DNA of 64,000 bases, taken from Phaseolus vulgaris (lineage: Eukaryota > Streptophyta > Magnoliopsida > Fabales > Fabaceae). Below are positions 13,840 to 24,245 of the stretch, piece by piece. Both the position numbers and the translations under genes were made by a program. The stretch covers positions 11,939,927 through 12,003,926 of the forward strand of contig NC_023758.2 of the NCBI RefSeq assembly GCF_000499845.2, read 5' to 3'. Each line of letters starts with the position of its first letter. The first letter of the stretch is position 1. The notes beneath the pieces were generated by a model that ran no database searches, had not been told where the DNA came from, and saw only the letters and a program-made list of their open reading frames with translations.

Positions 13840-14727
13840 TCAAGAAATGTTGATATCTAAGTGGTGTTATTTCCTTAATAACATAAATGTTACTTTGGGG
13901 ATTTTTGATGTAGTTCTTCATTCTAGCATGCATTGGATTTAGAATGGAATGGAGATATGACACCCAATGGAATTTGAAGTAAATGTATTGATTTAGGAAG
14001 ACTGAGAGGTTAGGCCAACTCACTTTAAAAGGTGCAAAAATGAGATTAAGGTGTCTATCCTATGAAGAGGCTAGCACATTTATTTATTGTGCTAGGGTCA
14101 GCCAAAAGAGAGTCAAATTCAAAATAAACCTTAGATATAAAGGAGCCAATGAGAGTGTTCCATGTAATAAGTCACACTCTTCATGCGTTCTCCATGTAAA
14201 GCACATGGTAATTTGTTCCTTCCTATGTGTGTAGCTACCTTAGAACGTCTATGATTTATATTAGGCTTAAGGAAGCCCAAATGTAACCTTAGATGGCTCA
14301 TGCTACCTATTCTAACCATGTTCTACTCTTGGTCCAAATGTAGGTTCAAAACCTACACTTCTTAGCCCAATTATTTTTTGTTACTAAGCCCAATACATGA
14401 CCTATGAAATCCTAAACTACTTTATACAATTATCTAAGCTAAACTTTGGTGGCCCAACAATAATGTTGTCTAGTCTCTTATGAAGTTAGCTGAAACTCAG
14501 TCTTCTTGTGTTCTTCTGACCCAAACTCTAGTTAATGTTTTAATGACTTGGAGGTCTTCTTGGATATGCTTTGTACATTTCTTCATCTTATAGTTATCCT
14601 CTTGATTGGGCCTACAAAGATAAACAAAAGCCCAATTAGGATCATATTTTCAAGTAAGTTCATAAACAAACTATAGGTCTTCATCCTCCCTATTATGTGG
14701 TTGTTTGTGGCTGGACGGTTTTCATCA
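13840..14727 (-). repeat. Gypsy LTR (family A/B), minus orientation
   Basis: The reverse complement of about 14030-14727 aligns over several hundred bases with the plus-strand LTR at 22941-23700. Shared landmarks include TCCTAATTGGGCTTTTGTT-like, AAGACCTCCAAGTCAT, AACACAAGAAGACT and AATTGTATAAAGT. It starts, in element sense, just after a purine-rich GAGAAGAGATGA (polypurine tract) near 14727. The far end near 13840 is approximate. This copy is inverted relative to the one at 23 kb. Confidence 0.7.
13905..14010 (+). repeat. Dispersed ~110-bp repeat, copy 1
   Basis: Shares with 17105-17215 the order GATGTAG, TGCATTGGAT, TAGAATGGAATGGAGATATG, CAATGGAATTT-like and TTTAGGAAGAC, in the same orientation. 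It lies near the end of the inverted family A LTR. Confidence 0.6.
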
Positions 14728-15360
14728 TCTCTTCTCGTTTAAGAGGATCTATCTTCATATCTACAGGGTTGATTCCAGACAACAGTGTTATTATTGCTTG
14801 GGACTTATGTTTATCCTCCAGGATCAAAGGCCCATCTAAATCAAACACCAAACAGATCAACTGGTATATTTACAATTTTTTTCAAGAAGAACAAAGATCT
14901 TCAAGGAATAATTAAGAAACTTTTGACTTCTAAAAGACATACTTATAATAGAAGTACATGTTTTCATAATAAGCTTTATTTTTATTTATTTATTATATCC
15001 TATGAGGTTGCCATTTTCCAGAAATTGTTTATTTTCTCTTGGCAAACCAACACAAGATTTATTTTAAGAAGAGGAGTTCAAAATTTCTTTTCTCTCTTTT
15101 TCTTTTCTCTCTCTTCTTTCTTTTTCTAGGTTCTTAGGAGGTTGTATTATTTATTTCTCTATAGTTTGAATTACCTCATGTTAATCTTTTTTAGATTGAA
15201 CTTTTTCTTTCTTTCTAAGAGATTGTACTTTTTCTCTAAACTCTATCTCTTTTCTTATAAATTCTTTTTCTCTTGATAAATTTTCTTCCTATTTTTATAA
15301 GCTCTTTTATTTCTTCTCTAAGATGAAAGATTCTAAATTTCTCCGGCAAGAATGACATCT
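14728..15360 (-). pseudogene. Gypsy (family A) internal 3' remnant: end of pol and charged spacer, decayed
   Basis: The reverse complement of 14728-14870 matches the plus-strand pol tail at about 22800-22940 (shared TTTGATC(T/C)TGGAGGA, ATCAACCCTGTAGAT and GATCCTCT). Further on (15060-15360) the minus strand is very A/G-rich, encoding Lys/Glu/Arg runs. This resembles the charged linker seen between protease and reverse transcriptase in the sister copy around 22540-22760. Most of pol is missing, so the element is internally deleted. Confidence 0.55.
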
Positions 15361-17229
15361 CATTCTTTCAAAACTTCATTTTGCCTTTTACTTAACGAAA
15401 TATGCTTAAACATCTTTAAGAAGTTGTTTTACAAGAATTTTTCTAAGAAAGAAGTTTAGTTCAACACAGAAGGTAAGTTCACAGGAAAGGGAAGTGGATC
15501 ACTATGGATTATTTAAATACCAAGTCTTTCCTAGTCATACCCTTTTCAAGTGCACTTCACAAATTTCTTTCTAAATAAAAATTGCTTTAAACACAAGTAA
15601 GATGCTTCCTAAAAAATAAAAGAAACTTAAAAAACACTAGAAATTAAGCTTGCAAAAAATTTAAACTACACAACTCTTAGGTGAGACTCAATGGCACCTT
15701 TGGAATTTTGAGACACATTCACCGTCTAATCGAATTATTAATCCACTAATTAAAGGTTTAGTACAATTACAACTCAAAAAAATACATCACAAAATTTTAC
15801 AATTATAATATCCTAATGCTAATCTTCCTAGTGTTTGTCTCTCCTCTCCAAATCGTCCACTTGCTTGCTCTCCTTAGGGAATTCAACATTTGTTATCTAT
15901 TTTTCACCTTGTCAAGTTGATGACTTAATCAATCACCACTCTTAATAACCAAAGATGTCATCCACTCAAGAAGAGGTTAAGAAATTAAAATTTAACAAAA
16001 GCTCAATTTGCAATTTGGACTTCTCAAATGGATTATAGATTTGACAAACACAGATTTTAGAAGGAATTGACAAGCTAGAATTAAAGCACACAACAAAAGG
16101 AATCACATAAAATTCTGAAACCTAAGAGAGGATCTAGAGTAGATTAACAAAACCAATCAACTAAGAAATTGTGCAATGTGACTTGCCAGATTTATATTTT
16201 TTTAATCAAAAAATAATCTGGTTTTAAAATTTTAATCCTCAAAATTTAAGATCATTTTCCATTGATTTCAGGTCAATACGGTAACGGAAAAAAATGATCA
16301 ATGAAACATTTCAGGTTCAATGTGCTGGGCATAATGAAATTGCACTGAGATGTTTCAATATCTGGCTTTTCATATTTATGTTATTTTTTTTTCTTTTTGA
16401 ATTTAGATGTGCCTTTTCTAAAGATTGTTCCTCACACCTTACTTGTTTCAGATCCATAACCGCTTATCAACATTCTTCAGATTCATCATGTAATAAATTT
16501 GTTTTCAGCCAAATTACAAAATATGAAAAATGATTAGTGAGAATCCTAAGGAATTTCAACAAAATTATGAAAGATGACTCAAGACATAATATAAAATCTA
16601 AATCTAAGAACTTTTTATAGATATATTTACAAGTATAGAACTCAAATTCAGAATTTAAAAACACTCAAATGCACACAAATTTTAGAGCACATAAATGTAT
16701 GTTAAGAGACTCAGATAAAGCAAGGAAATAAAATGTGAAGAAATGTACTACACGGAATTGAAGACAATTTGGATTCACATGACTTGAGACAACTTGTAAT
16801 TAATTTCAAAATCAGAATGACTCAAAATTAAATTGAATGCACCAATTAAAATTTGAAATAAAACTCAAAAACACAAAATCACACACGAAATACATAGTTG
16901 AAATCCTAAACTCATGATATGGAAAGTTCAAGGTAGAATTTAAAATTTGAATTGATTAAACCTCAATTAAAAACAAAATAAACTATGAAACAAGATCAAA
17001 TATAGTTCAAGACAACTCAAATTGCAAGAAAACAACACGGATTTAAATAAAATACAAGGTAGAAGTAGGAGAATTTAACTTGTGAACCTCGACTATAATA
17101 CTAAATGATGTAGCTCATCCTTCTAGTTTGCATTGGATTTTTGGATGTAGAATGGAATGGAGATATGAGTAGAAGGACCAAATGGAATTTTAAGTAGATG
17201 TAGTGGTTTAGGAAGACAAGTGTTTGGTC
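15361..17229. other. Unassigned AT-rich repeat-like DNA
   Basis: No reading frame of interest and no motif that I can assign. It contains, at 17105-17215, a ~110-bp segment shared with 13905-14010 (see separate entry). It may be further decayed retrotransposon leader or LTR sequence, since transposon remnants flank it on both sides. Confidence 0.35.
17105..17215 (+). repeat. Dispersed ~110-bp repeat, copy 2
   Basis: Second copy of the segment at 13905-14010, with small insertions. It sits immediately before the ~165-bp tandem array that leads into the gypsy B gag, so it may mark the 5' end or leader of that element. Confidence 0.6.
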
Positions 17230-18120
17230 GTGCAAATTGGGCATCACAACACTATATTTCAAAGTTTCCTTATTGAGTGCCCAATAGGAAAGAGATGAAG
17301 TTGATAAGTGAGATTTGTGTAGATTAAGAGTGAAGTATTATCAAGGAGATACGAACGAAAATATACAAAGAGAATGATTATTCAAAACATAAACAAGTGA
17401 TACAACGTATTGAACACAAATTTGAACTTTCCTTTATGAGCGTATGATATGAAGAAGGAAATGAATAATGCTAGAGAAGATATTAAAGTCAAGAAACATT
17501 CAATCCTCAAGTCAAATTTTCTTCAGATAAAGAAACTATTTGAGGAACAAAAAGTGGTTAAAGACATGAATATTTCATCAAAGGCAATATTTATCTATTG
17601 AGCGTCTAATACATAGAAGATGATGAACAATAAAGTAAAGGAAACATTCAAGTGCAGAATTGATTCTGGCTTCAAAGTTCAAATACATTCAGTTAAAGAA
17701 ACATTTTGAAAAGCTTATATTGATCTGAGAACACGCAAGTTGCATCAAAGCAGAAGTTTCTATTTCAAGCATCTAGCATATTCAAGGAGAAGAACAACGT
17801 GAAATGTTTAAGCAGATATTCTAGTAAAGAGAATTAGAGCCTTAAGGTTCATATTTGAGGAGTATAAGGAAAGAATTTAAAATGTCTTACATGTTCAAGA
17901 CACACAAAGATCAATCATAATCAATTGTTTCTATATTGAGCGTCTAACGGCTATATGAAAGAGTGAAGAATGCAAAGCTTTAATGGTCACATTTATGAAG
18001 AATGTATAAAGACCTTGAAGGTGATAAACACAACAACAAGAATACAAACAAATATTCAAAGTGTACCGAAACACTTTTATAGTTGTGTATCAATATTTGT
18101 GATATACATTCATTTTTTCC
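17230..18120 (+). repeat. Degenerate ~165-bp tandem array in the leader of gypsy B
   Basis: A landmark of the form TTGAGCGTCTAA followed by GAAGA(T/A)GA-like sequence recurs near 17275 (TTGAGTGCCCAA), 17435, 17597, 17766 and 17934, at spacings of about 158-170 bp. Between landmarks the units share AAACATTCAA, TTCAAAGTTCAAAT/TTGAGGA-like and ATCAAAG(C/G)CA-like segments. About five units are recognisable. The array ends just before the first gag-like coding sequence at about 18190. Confidence 0.6.
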
Positions 18121-18430
18121 AGTGTAGAGCGACTTGTGAGATTGGGTTGTGAGCTAAACCATTGCTTCACAAATTGAGACAGGCAAGTGAAAATCCACAA
18201 AATCTCTTTTAAAACAATTGGCTAGAGATTTTCAATCACTATCACTTAGACAATTGCAACATGAGACTCAAATTTTGGAAGATAAAAAAAAGAAAGAGAT
18301 GCCCATCTTGCAATATTGGAAGAAGATTTGAAAATTGTAAGAGAGAAAGATGAATACCTAATAAAATTAAAAAAATCTCCACATGCATCTAGTTCTAGGT
18401 CGAGTGACTCACATGCTGAGGGGGGTCTTA

Positions 18431-19566
18431 TGCATTGTTTGGATTCGTTGATCGACTTTTGAAGCGAACGTGCGAGCGGATGACTTGAATGTTTGGATCA
18501 ACTGATGTAAAGGAAAATGTGCAGACGGATGAGGGAGTGAGTCTTTATTTTTTTTCTTCCCTCATATATGCAAGGATGAGCGCGGATGAGAAGGTGCATA
18601 CATGTATACCCTTCAAAGTTACTGTAACACCCTTATTTCTTTAAGTGTGTGTGCATGTGAGAGGTTCTTAAATTTGTTGAAGGTTGTGAGGTTGAGAAAG
18701 AGGAAGAAGAAAGCATAGGAAAAGCACTACAGGTGAGTGAAATAAATTTGTTTTGCTTTGTTGTTGAACAAAATTGATTTTCGTAATTATTATAAGAGAG
18801 AGAGAGAGAGAGAAAAAAAAAAAGAGATGACTCTCATAGTTGTTATAAGAAATGGATAATCAATTCTCAAGGCAAAATCGATTCTCCAATTGTGGTGAAA
18901 TCAATTTTCATGCACTATATGTAGAAGCAGAATCCATTCTTATTATATACACAATATATTCCATTATATAATAAAATAAAATAATTTTCAAAAATATTAA
19001 AAGAATATAAATAAAATTATTAAACACTAATAATAATAAAATAAAATTATAATAAGAAAACATTATATATAATAAAAAAATGTATAGAATAATTATTATT
19101 ATTTTCAAACATTATTATAAAATTATTACTATTATTTAAATTTGATGCAAAATTATTTTATATTTTATTTTTTAAAATTATGAATATTTCAATAATTTAT
19201 TTCTATGTAATAATTTTCAATTTTTACATATATTCATTATTTTCCATCTAAAAATTATTACAATTATGAATATTATCATTTTATTTTTTAGTTGAAACTG
19301 AAATTTAAAAAAAATACCTCATATTTCATTATTCAAATATTTTAAAACACAAGGGTAAATTTGTAAATTTACATTTTACACCTTTAAAAAAAATTATAAT
19401 TCCCTTTCAACCATCACATCACTCACAAATTTCAATAAATCATCCTCACAAATTCACTCTAACATCCCTCAATCCAAACAACCTCATATATCCTCACATC
19501 TTTTCAAATCCTTGCACATTCACTCCCTCAAATCCCCACAAATCTCCTTCTTAATCCAACACATCC
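18431..19566. mobile_element. PIF/Harbinger-like MITE (1.14 kb) inserted in gypsy B gag
   Basis: Termini TGCATTGTTTGGATT (left) and AATCCAACACATCC (right) form imperfect inverted repeats, flanked by a TTA duplication at 18428-18430 and 19567-19569. TTA is the typical target of this superfamily. Removing the element plus one TTA rejoins the gag frame. The interior is extremely AT-rich with no transposase. Its right part (about 19346-19480) matches in inverse the left part of the MITE at 56136-56819 (shared TTTGTAAATTTAC, TCATCCTCACAAAT and CCCTCAATCCAAACAAC), so both belong to one family. A (GA)n run lies at about 18797-18815. Confidence 0.8.
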
Positions 19567-19993
19567 TTAGAGTTAATAAATATTATCAACCTCCACCTAG
19601 AAGAACTAGAAGAGAAAGCCAAAAGGAGACTATGGTAGACTTACCTCATTTTTATGGAAAGGAAAATGTTGAAACTTACCTATATTGGGAAATGAAAGTA
19701 GAACAACTTTTTGCTTGCCATCATGTTAGTGAGGAGAGGAAGGTACCCTTAGCCACTTTAAGCTTTCAAGGAAATGCTATGTATTAGTGGACAACCCTAG
19801 AGAGAGATATGCGCCTCCACAAAGACCCTCTCATAGAATATTGGAATGACCTTAGGGGAGCCTTGAGACGCCGCTATATTCCTTCTTACTACAATAGGGA
19901 GTTAATGGACAAGCTCCAAAGACTCCAACAAAAGAACATGAGTGTAGAGGAGTATAGGCAAAAGATGGAGCTTTACATGATGAGAGCCTCTAT

Positions 19994-21143
19994 TGTTAGA
20001 ATAGATGACTTTAAACTAGAGGGGGGTGAATTGTTTAAAGAGGATTTTCATAAACTTTTAAAACAAGAATGAATTTATCTCAGGAAACAATTGATTCAGA
20101 AATCCAGTTCGCCAAAACAGCAAGTAAAAGTTGTAGTACCAAAAAAACAATCGATTGTTTCACAGAAACAATCGGTTGTTTATACCAGCAAACAACAAAT
20201 AAAACTGAATTTAAAGAGTTAGAGATAGAGAGATTGTACACAGTTGTTTATACTGGTTCACTCCAAACCCAGAGCTACATCCAGTCTTCTCAGAAACCCT
20301 GAGGAAATCCACTAAGCAACCACACCTTGATCACTTACACAACAACCAAGAGAATGACCTTGAACACCTCAAGAAACACACTCTCCGTGGCCAACACACC
20401 TACACCAAGATTGTTGATCTTGATCCCCTCAAGAACACACAGCCAATCTTAGCAAACACAGAAACGAAACTTGTTTCACAGAGAATACAAGGATTATACT
20501 TGTTACAGAAGATAATCTGAAATCAATACAAGCAGAATCCTAATCCACAACTTTGATCAATCACAAACTCTTTACAATCTCAGCTCTTTTAAAAACTCAA
20601 AAACTCTTAGCAAAAACTTGTCAAAGATTAATTGTCAAATCTGTTTTTCTGAATTTATTCAAAGATGTAGTTTGTTATCAAATCTTAACAAACTCTTAAA
20701 TTGCATTAAAAGATTGGTCAAAGCATTTAATGACTGGAGCGTAAGCAGTTAAAACATTTAAAGCTCTGTCAAAGATAAAATAGTTTTTCTGTTATGGTCC
20801 CAAAACAAACAATCGGTTGTTTCCTCGAATCAATTGGTTGTTTTGGTTCTTAACAATTCAACCATTTTAAAATCAGTTTTCAATCTTTTTCTCAAAACAC
20901 CTAAGTATAAACAATCGGTTGTTTCGACAAAACAATCGGTTGTTTTAACTTAGTTTGAAAACATTTTACTTTCACAAAGATTGAGATTGCTAATGCTTTA
21001 GATTTAATCAAAGGGTGGATTACAACATATAAACTACCCCAGAACTAAGCTAAACCAACACAGCAACACCAAGCACAACAGAGGCTTCAACATCCTTCAA
21101 AGGGTTTGGATTCTTCAAAGCTTGAACACCACTTGGTTCAACA
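19994..21143 (-). mobile_element. Ty1/copia solo LTR (1150 bp) in gypsy B gag
   Basis: The plus strand begins TGTTAGAATAGATGAC and ends GGTTCAACA. The exact 5-bp duplication TCTAT flanks it at 19989-19993 and 21144-21148. It is homologous along its length to the LTR of the copia element at 61785-62867, whose pol lies on the minus strand, which sets the orientation. No internal region remains, so it is a solo LTR left by LTR-LTR recombination. Removing it with one TCTAT restores the gag reading frame (ASI joined to REEEP). It holds three pairs of the 16-bp arm-core-arm motif at 21-bp spacing. Confidence 0.93.
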
Positions 21144-21659
21144 TCTATTAGGGAGGAAGAACCCACCACCATAGCTAGGTTCCTTAGTGGACTCAATCTT
21201 GAGATAAGAGATAAAGTGAAACTCTTGCGTTATATGGACTTGAATGACTTTATCCAACTTTGCATAAAAATTGAACAACAAATTTTGAGAAAAGGGTTAA
21301 GTCGCAAGGAGAGTTCTTACTCTAACTCTTATCCCAAGAAAGAGTATAAAAAGAAAAGGGAGGATAGTTTCTCAAAACATAAATCTAAAGAAACTCCCAA
21401 AAGCCTAGGAAAGGATGTGTCTACCCCACAAACCCGCACTAGAAACATGTAGCATGTAGAGGCCATGTAGCATCCCAATGCCCAAATAGGAGAACTATGA
21501 TCTTAAGAGGTAAGGATGAATATAGTAGCCAAGAGGATAAGTCTAGCAGGGAAGAGGAAAAAGAGAAAAGTGAGGGAGCATATCCATGTGAGAGGGAATT
21601 ATTGATGATCAAAAGAACCTTCAACAAATCAACCTAGCATGAAACATGAAACACAAAGA

Positions 21660-22080
21660 GAGAACATCTTTCACACAAGATGTTAAATTTTAGAAAACAC
21701 TTGTTCTCTCATTGTGGATAATGGATCTTGCTGCAACTTTTGTAGCACTAGGTTGGTTGAAAAGCTTGATGTACAAGTTATACCTCACCTAAAACCTTAT
21801 AAATTTCAATGGCTTAATGAAAATGGGGACTTAACTGTAGATAAGCATGTAAAAGTCAAACTTTCTGTGGGGAATTACAAAGATGATGTTTTACGTGATG
21901 TAGCACCCATGGAAGCCTGCCATATATTATTGGGAAAACCATGGTAATTTGACAAGAAAAGTACCCATGATGGTTTTACCAACGAGATAACTTTTACCCA
22001 CAGGGAAAAAAAGTTTGTACTTTATCCTTTAACGCCTTCACAAGTGGTAAAGGACCAAGTACAAATGAAATTAAAAAAGA
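21660..22080 (+). repeat. Protease-region direct repeat, copy 1
   Basis: Matches 22190-22560: ACAAAGAGAGAA, TTTCACACA, AAATTTTAGAAAA, TTGTTCTCTCATTGTGGAT, GGTTGAAAAG and the downstream protease-like coding. This copy keeps an open frame 21714-21947 with VDNGSCCNFCSTRLVEKL and CHILLGKPW. The usual catalytic D-(S/T)-G appears as DNG, so activity is doubtful. Confidence 0.75.
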
Positions 22081-22189
22081 AAATGAGGATAAAATAAGTA
22101 AAAAACCTATCCTTGTGAGGGTGGATTGCTCATGATTCAGCGTAACCCTGACAATTAGTCTAGTCCTCTATCCGATTCACAAAGAGAGA

Positions 22190-22560
22190 ATGTATTTCAC
22201 ACACGTAAAATTTTAGAAAATATTTGTTCTCTCATTGTGGATGGTGGGTCGTGCTATAATTGTTGCAGTACTAGACTGGTTGAAAAGTTAATCTTCCTAT
22301 TATTCCCCATTTCCAACTTTATAAGCTTCAGTGGCTAACAAGGGAATTAACAGTTAACCAACAAGTGAAGGCTGAGTTATCTGTAAGCATCTATAATGAT
22401 AAAATTTTATGTGATATAGGCCTATGGAAACTTGTCATGTTTTATTGAGACGACCATGGCAATTTGCTAAAAACTCCACACATAATGATTGTACCAACAA
22501 GATTACCTTCACACATGAAAAAAAATAAATATCTTTTTATCCTTTAAAACCTTCTCAGGT
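22190..22560 (+). repeat. Protease-region direct repeat, copy 2
   Basis: Second copy of the protease block, about 530 bp downstream in the same orientation and more decayed (frameshifts, stops). It reads VDGGSCYNCCSTRLVEKL near 22238. The charged Lys-rich spacer follows it. Either a tandem duplication by unequal exchange or a nested relative. Confidence 0.7.
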
Positions 22561-22940
22561 GTTAGATGATGAAATAAGATTAAAACAGAAAATAAAACTA
22601 GAAAAACACTAGCTCTTCTAGAACAAAAGGTAGTGTCTAAAAAGTCTAGTAATAAAAATCTAAAACAAGGGAGGAAAAGCTTGGAAAAGAAAATTATGTA
22701 CTCCTCTCTAATGAAATATTGTGAAAAGTTGCCAAAAACAATAGAAAAACAAAAGGAATGACAACTTAATAAGACTGATTTTATACAACTGCTGAAACTA
22801 ACTCATTTGATTTGTTTGATGACTCCAACAAATAGTCATTTGATCTTGGAGGACGAGCATAGTTTTCAAAGCAGGAATATGACTGTTTTTCGAGATCAAC
22901 CCTGTAGATCTAAGGACAGATCCTCTCAAGAAGGAGGGGA

Positions 22941-23700
22941 TGATGGCAGAACCCTCAACCACACACATCCACATAATAAGGAGGATGAAGACTTAGAGGT
23001 TATTTATAGATTTATTTGCACATGAGTCTAATTGGGCTTTTGTTTATTTTTGTAGGCCCAATCAAAAGGACAACTCTAGGATGAAGGAATGTACAAAAAT
23101 ATCCAAGAAGACCTCCAAGTCATCAAAACATAAACTAGAGCTTTGGTCATAAGAACACAAGAAGACTAAGTGTTTGCTGACTAGTCAACATTATTTTTGG
23201 GACAAGCTTTAACTTAAATAATTGTATAAAGTTTTTTAGGATTTCATGGCCCATGTATTGAACCTAGTAGCATAAAATAGTTGGAAAAAATATTTGGACC
23301 AAGTAGCATAGGTTTTTGTGCTTGTCTTTTTGCCAATAGTAAAATAGGTCTAGTTAGGCTTAAAAGTGACTAATTAAGGTAGCAATTAGGTTTCTTTGAG
23401 TCTAATATAATCCTAAAACGTCTAGGGTATATTAGAGGACGAAAATTACCGCATGGAGCACATGGACGTCCACATGAAAACTTAGGAATGGAGAGGATTT
23501 AACATGGAAAGTGTGAGCTCAACATAGAAAGCATGACTCCACATGACACCTTCTCATTGGAGAGTTTTATTTTGAATTTTCAAATTTTGGTTACAAAATG
23601 TTCAACCCTCTCTCCTATAAATTAAATTGAGGTGCTTGAAGGCAACACCATCAAATCTTTTCTAAATTAGTAGTATTTTCATTGCTATCATATTTATCTT
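22941..23700 (+). repeat. 3' LTR of gypsy B
   Basis: Begins after the purine tract AAGGAGGGGA at about 22931-22940 and matches the inverted LTR at 13840-14727. The right border is approximate, because neither a partner 5' LTR in the same orientation nor a target duplication was found. Confidence 0.65.
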
Positions 23701-23859
23701 ATCTCAATTTTATATATTATCTTTCATCCACATTTAACTAATATATAAATTACATTTTATTTAGTCCTCACCATATATTTTGTTTCTTTTTATGTTTTTT
23801 TTTATATAAATTTATAACTAAATATTATTACATAATATATCTTATTATACTTTATTATA

Positions 23860-24240
23860 TGTTGGAGATCCCACATCGACTAGAGATTAGAGCCTTTCAT
23901 TGTATATAAGTGGGTGCAAACCTCAACCTTATGAGCCGGTTTTATGGGCTTGAGTTAGGCTTAAAGTCCACTTCGTAACATGGTATCAGAGCATGTTTTC
24001 GAGCCTATCCTAGCGAGTATTTGTTGGGCTTATCGTGCCACCTGCTATCGGGCCGCTATCGGACCATCCATAATATATAGTCCCACGCTCGAGTTGGCAG
24101 TCTCGGCGTGAGGGGGGTGTGTTGGAGATCCCACATCGACTAGAAATTAGAGTCTTTCATTGTATATAAGTGGGTGCAAACCTCAACCTTATGAGCCGGT
24201 TTTATGGGGTTGAGTTAGGCTTAAAGTCCACTTCGTAACA
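23860..24240 (+). mobile_element. TRIM retrotransposon, complete, 381 bp
   Basis: Two near-identical 121-bp terminal repeats, at 23860-23980 and 24120-24240, begin TGTTGGAGATCCCACATCGA and end CTTCGTAACA. An exact 5-bp duplication TTATA flanks the element (23855-23859 and 24241-24245). The internal part is only 139 bp. It starts with TGGTATCAGAGC (23981-23992), which fits an initiator-Met tRNA primer binding site, and ends with a purine tract GCGTGAGGGGGG before the right repeat. It has no coding capacity. The two repeats differ at only a few positions, suggesting a fairly young insertion. Confidence 0.95.
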
Positions 24241-24245
24241 TTATA

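Larger units (their letters stand above)
18150..22940 (+). pseudogene. Gypsy B internal region: gag, duplicated protease, pol remnant (interrupted)
   Basis: Gag-like coding starts near 18190 (LARDFQSLSLRQLQHETQ). After a frame change in an A-run it continues DAHLAILEEDLKIVREKDEY. It is interrupted by a MITE at 18431, resumes at 19567 (RVNKYYQPPPRRTRRES; YLYWEMKVEQLF; RRRYIPSYYNRELMDKLQRL), is interrupted again by a copia solo LTR at 19994, and resumes at 21144 (EEPTTIARFLSGLNLEIRDK). A stop replaces a Trp after GNAMY. Aspartic-protease-like segments occur twice, at 21700-21947 (IVDNGSCCNFCSTRLVEKL) and about 22230-22470. Reverse transcriptase, RNase H and integrase are not recognisable, so most of pol is deleted. 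The tail at 22807-23025 ends in an EGGDDGRT motif. Confidence 0.8.

Noticed and set aside
20145..20181. CRISPR-like repeat-spacer array from the paired 16-bp motif
   Set aside because: Only two units per cluster, short repeats, eukaryotic LTR context and no cas genes.
23860..24240. Cassandra-type TRIM with 5S rRNA promoter in the LTR
   Set aside because: The LTR lacks a recognisable 5S gene region; it is a TRIM of another type.
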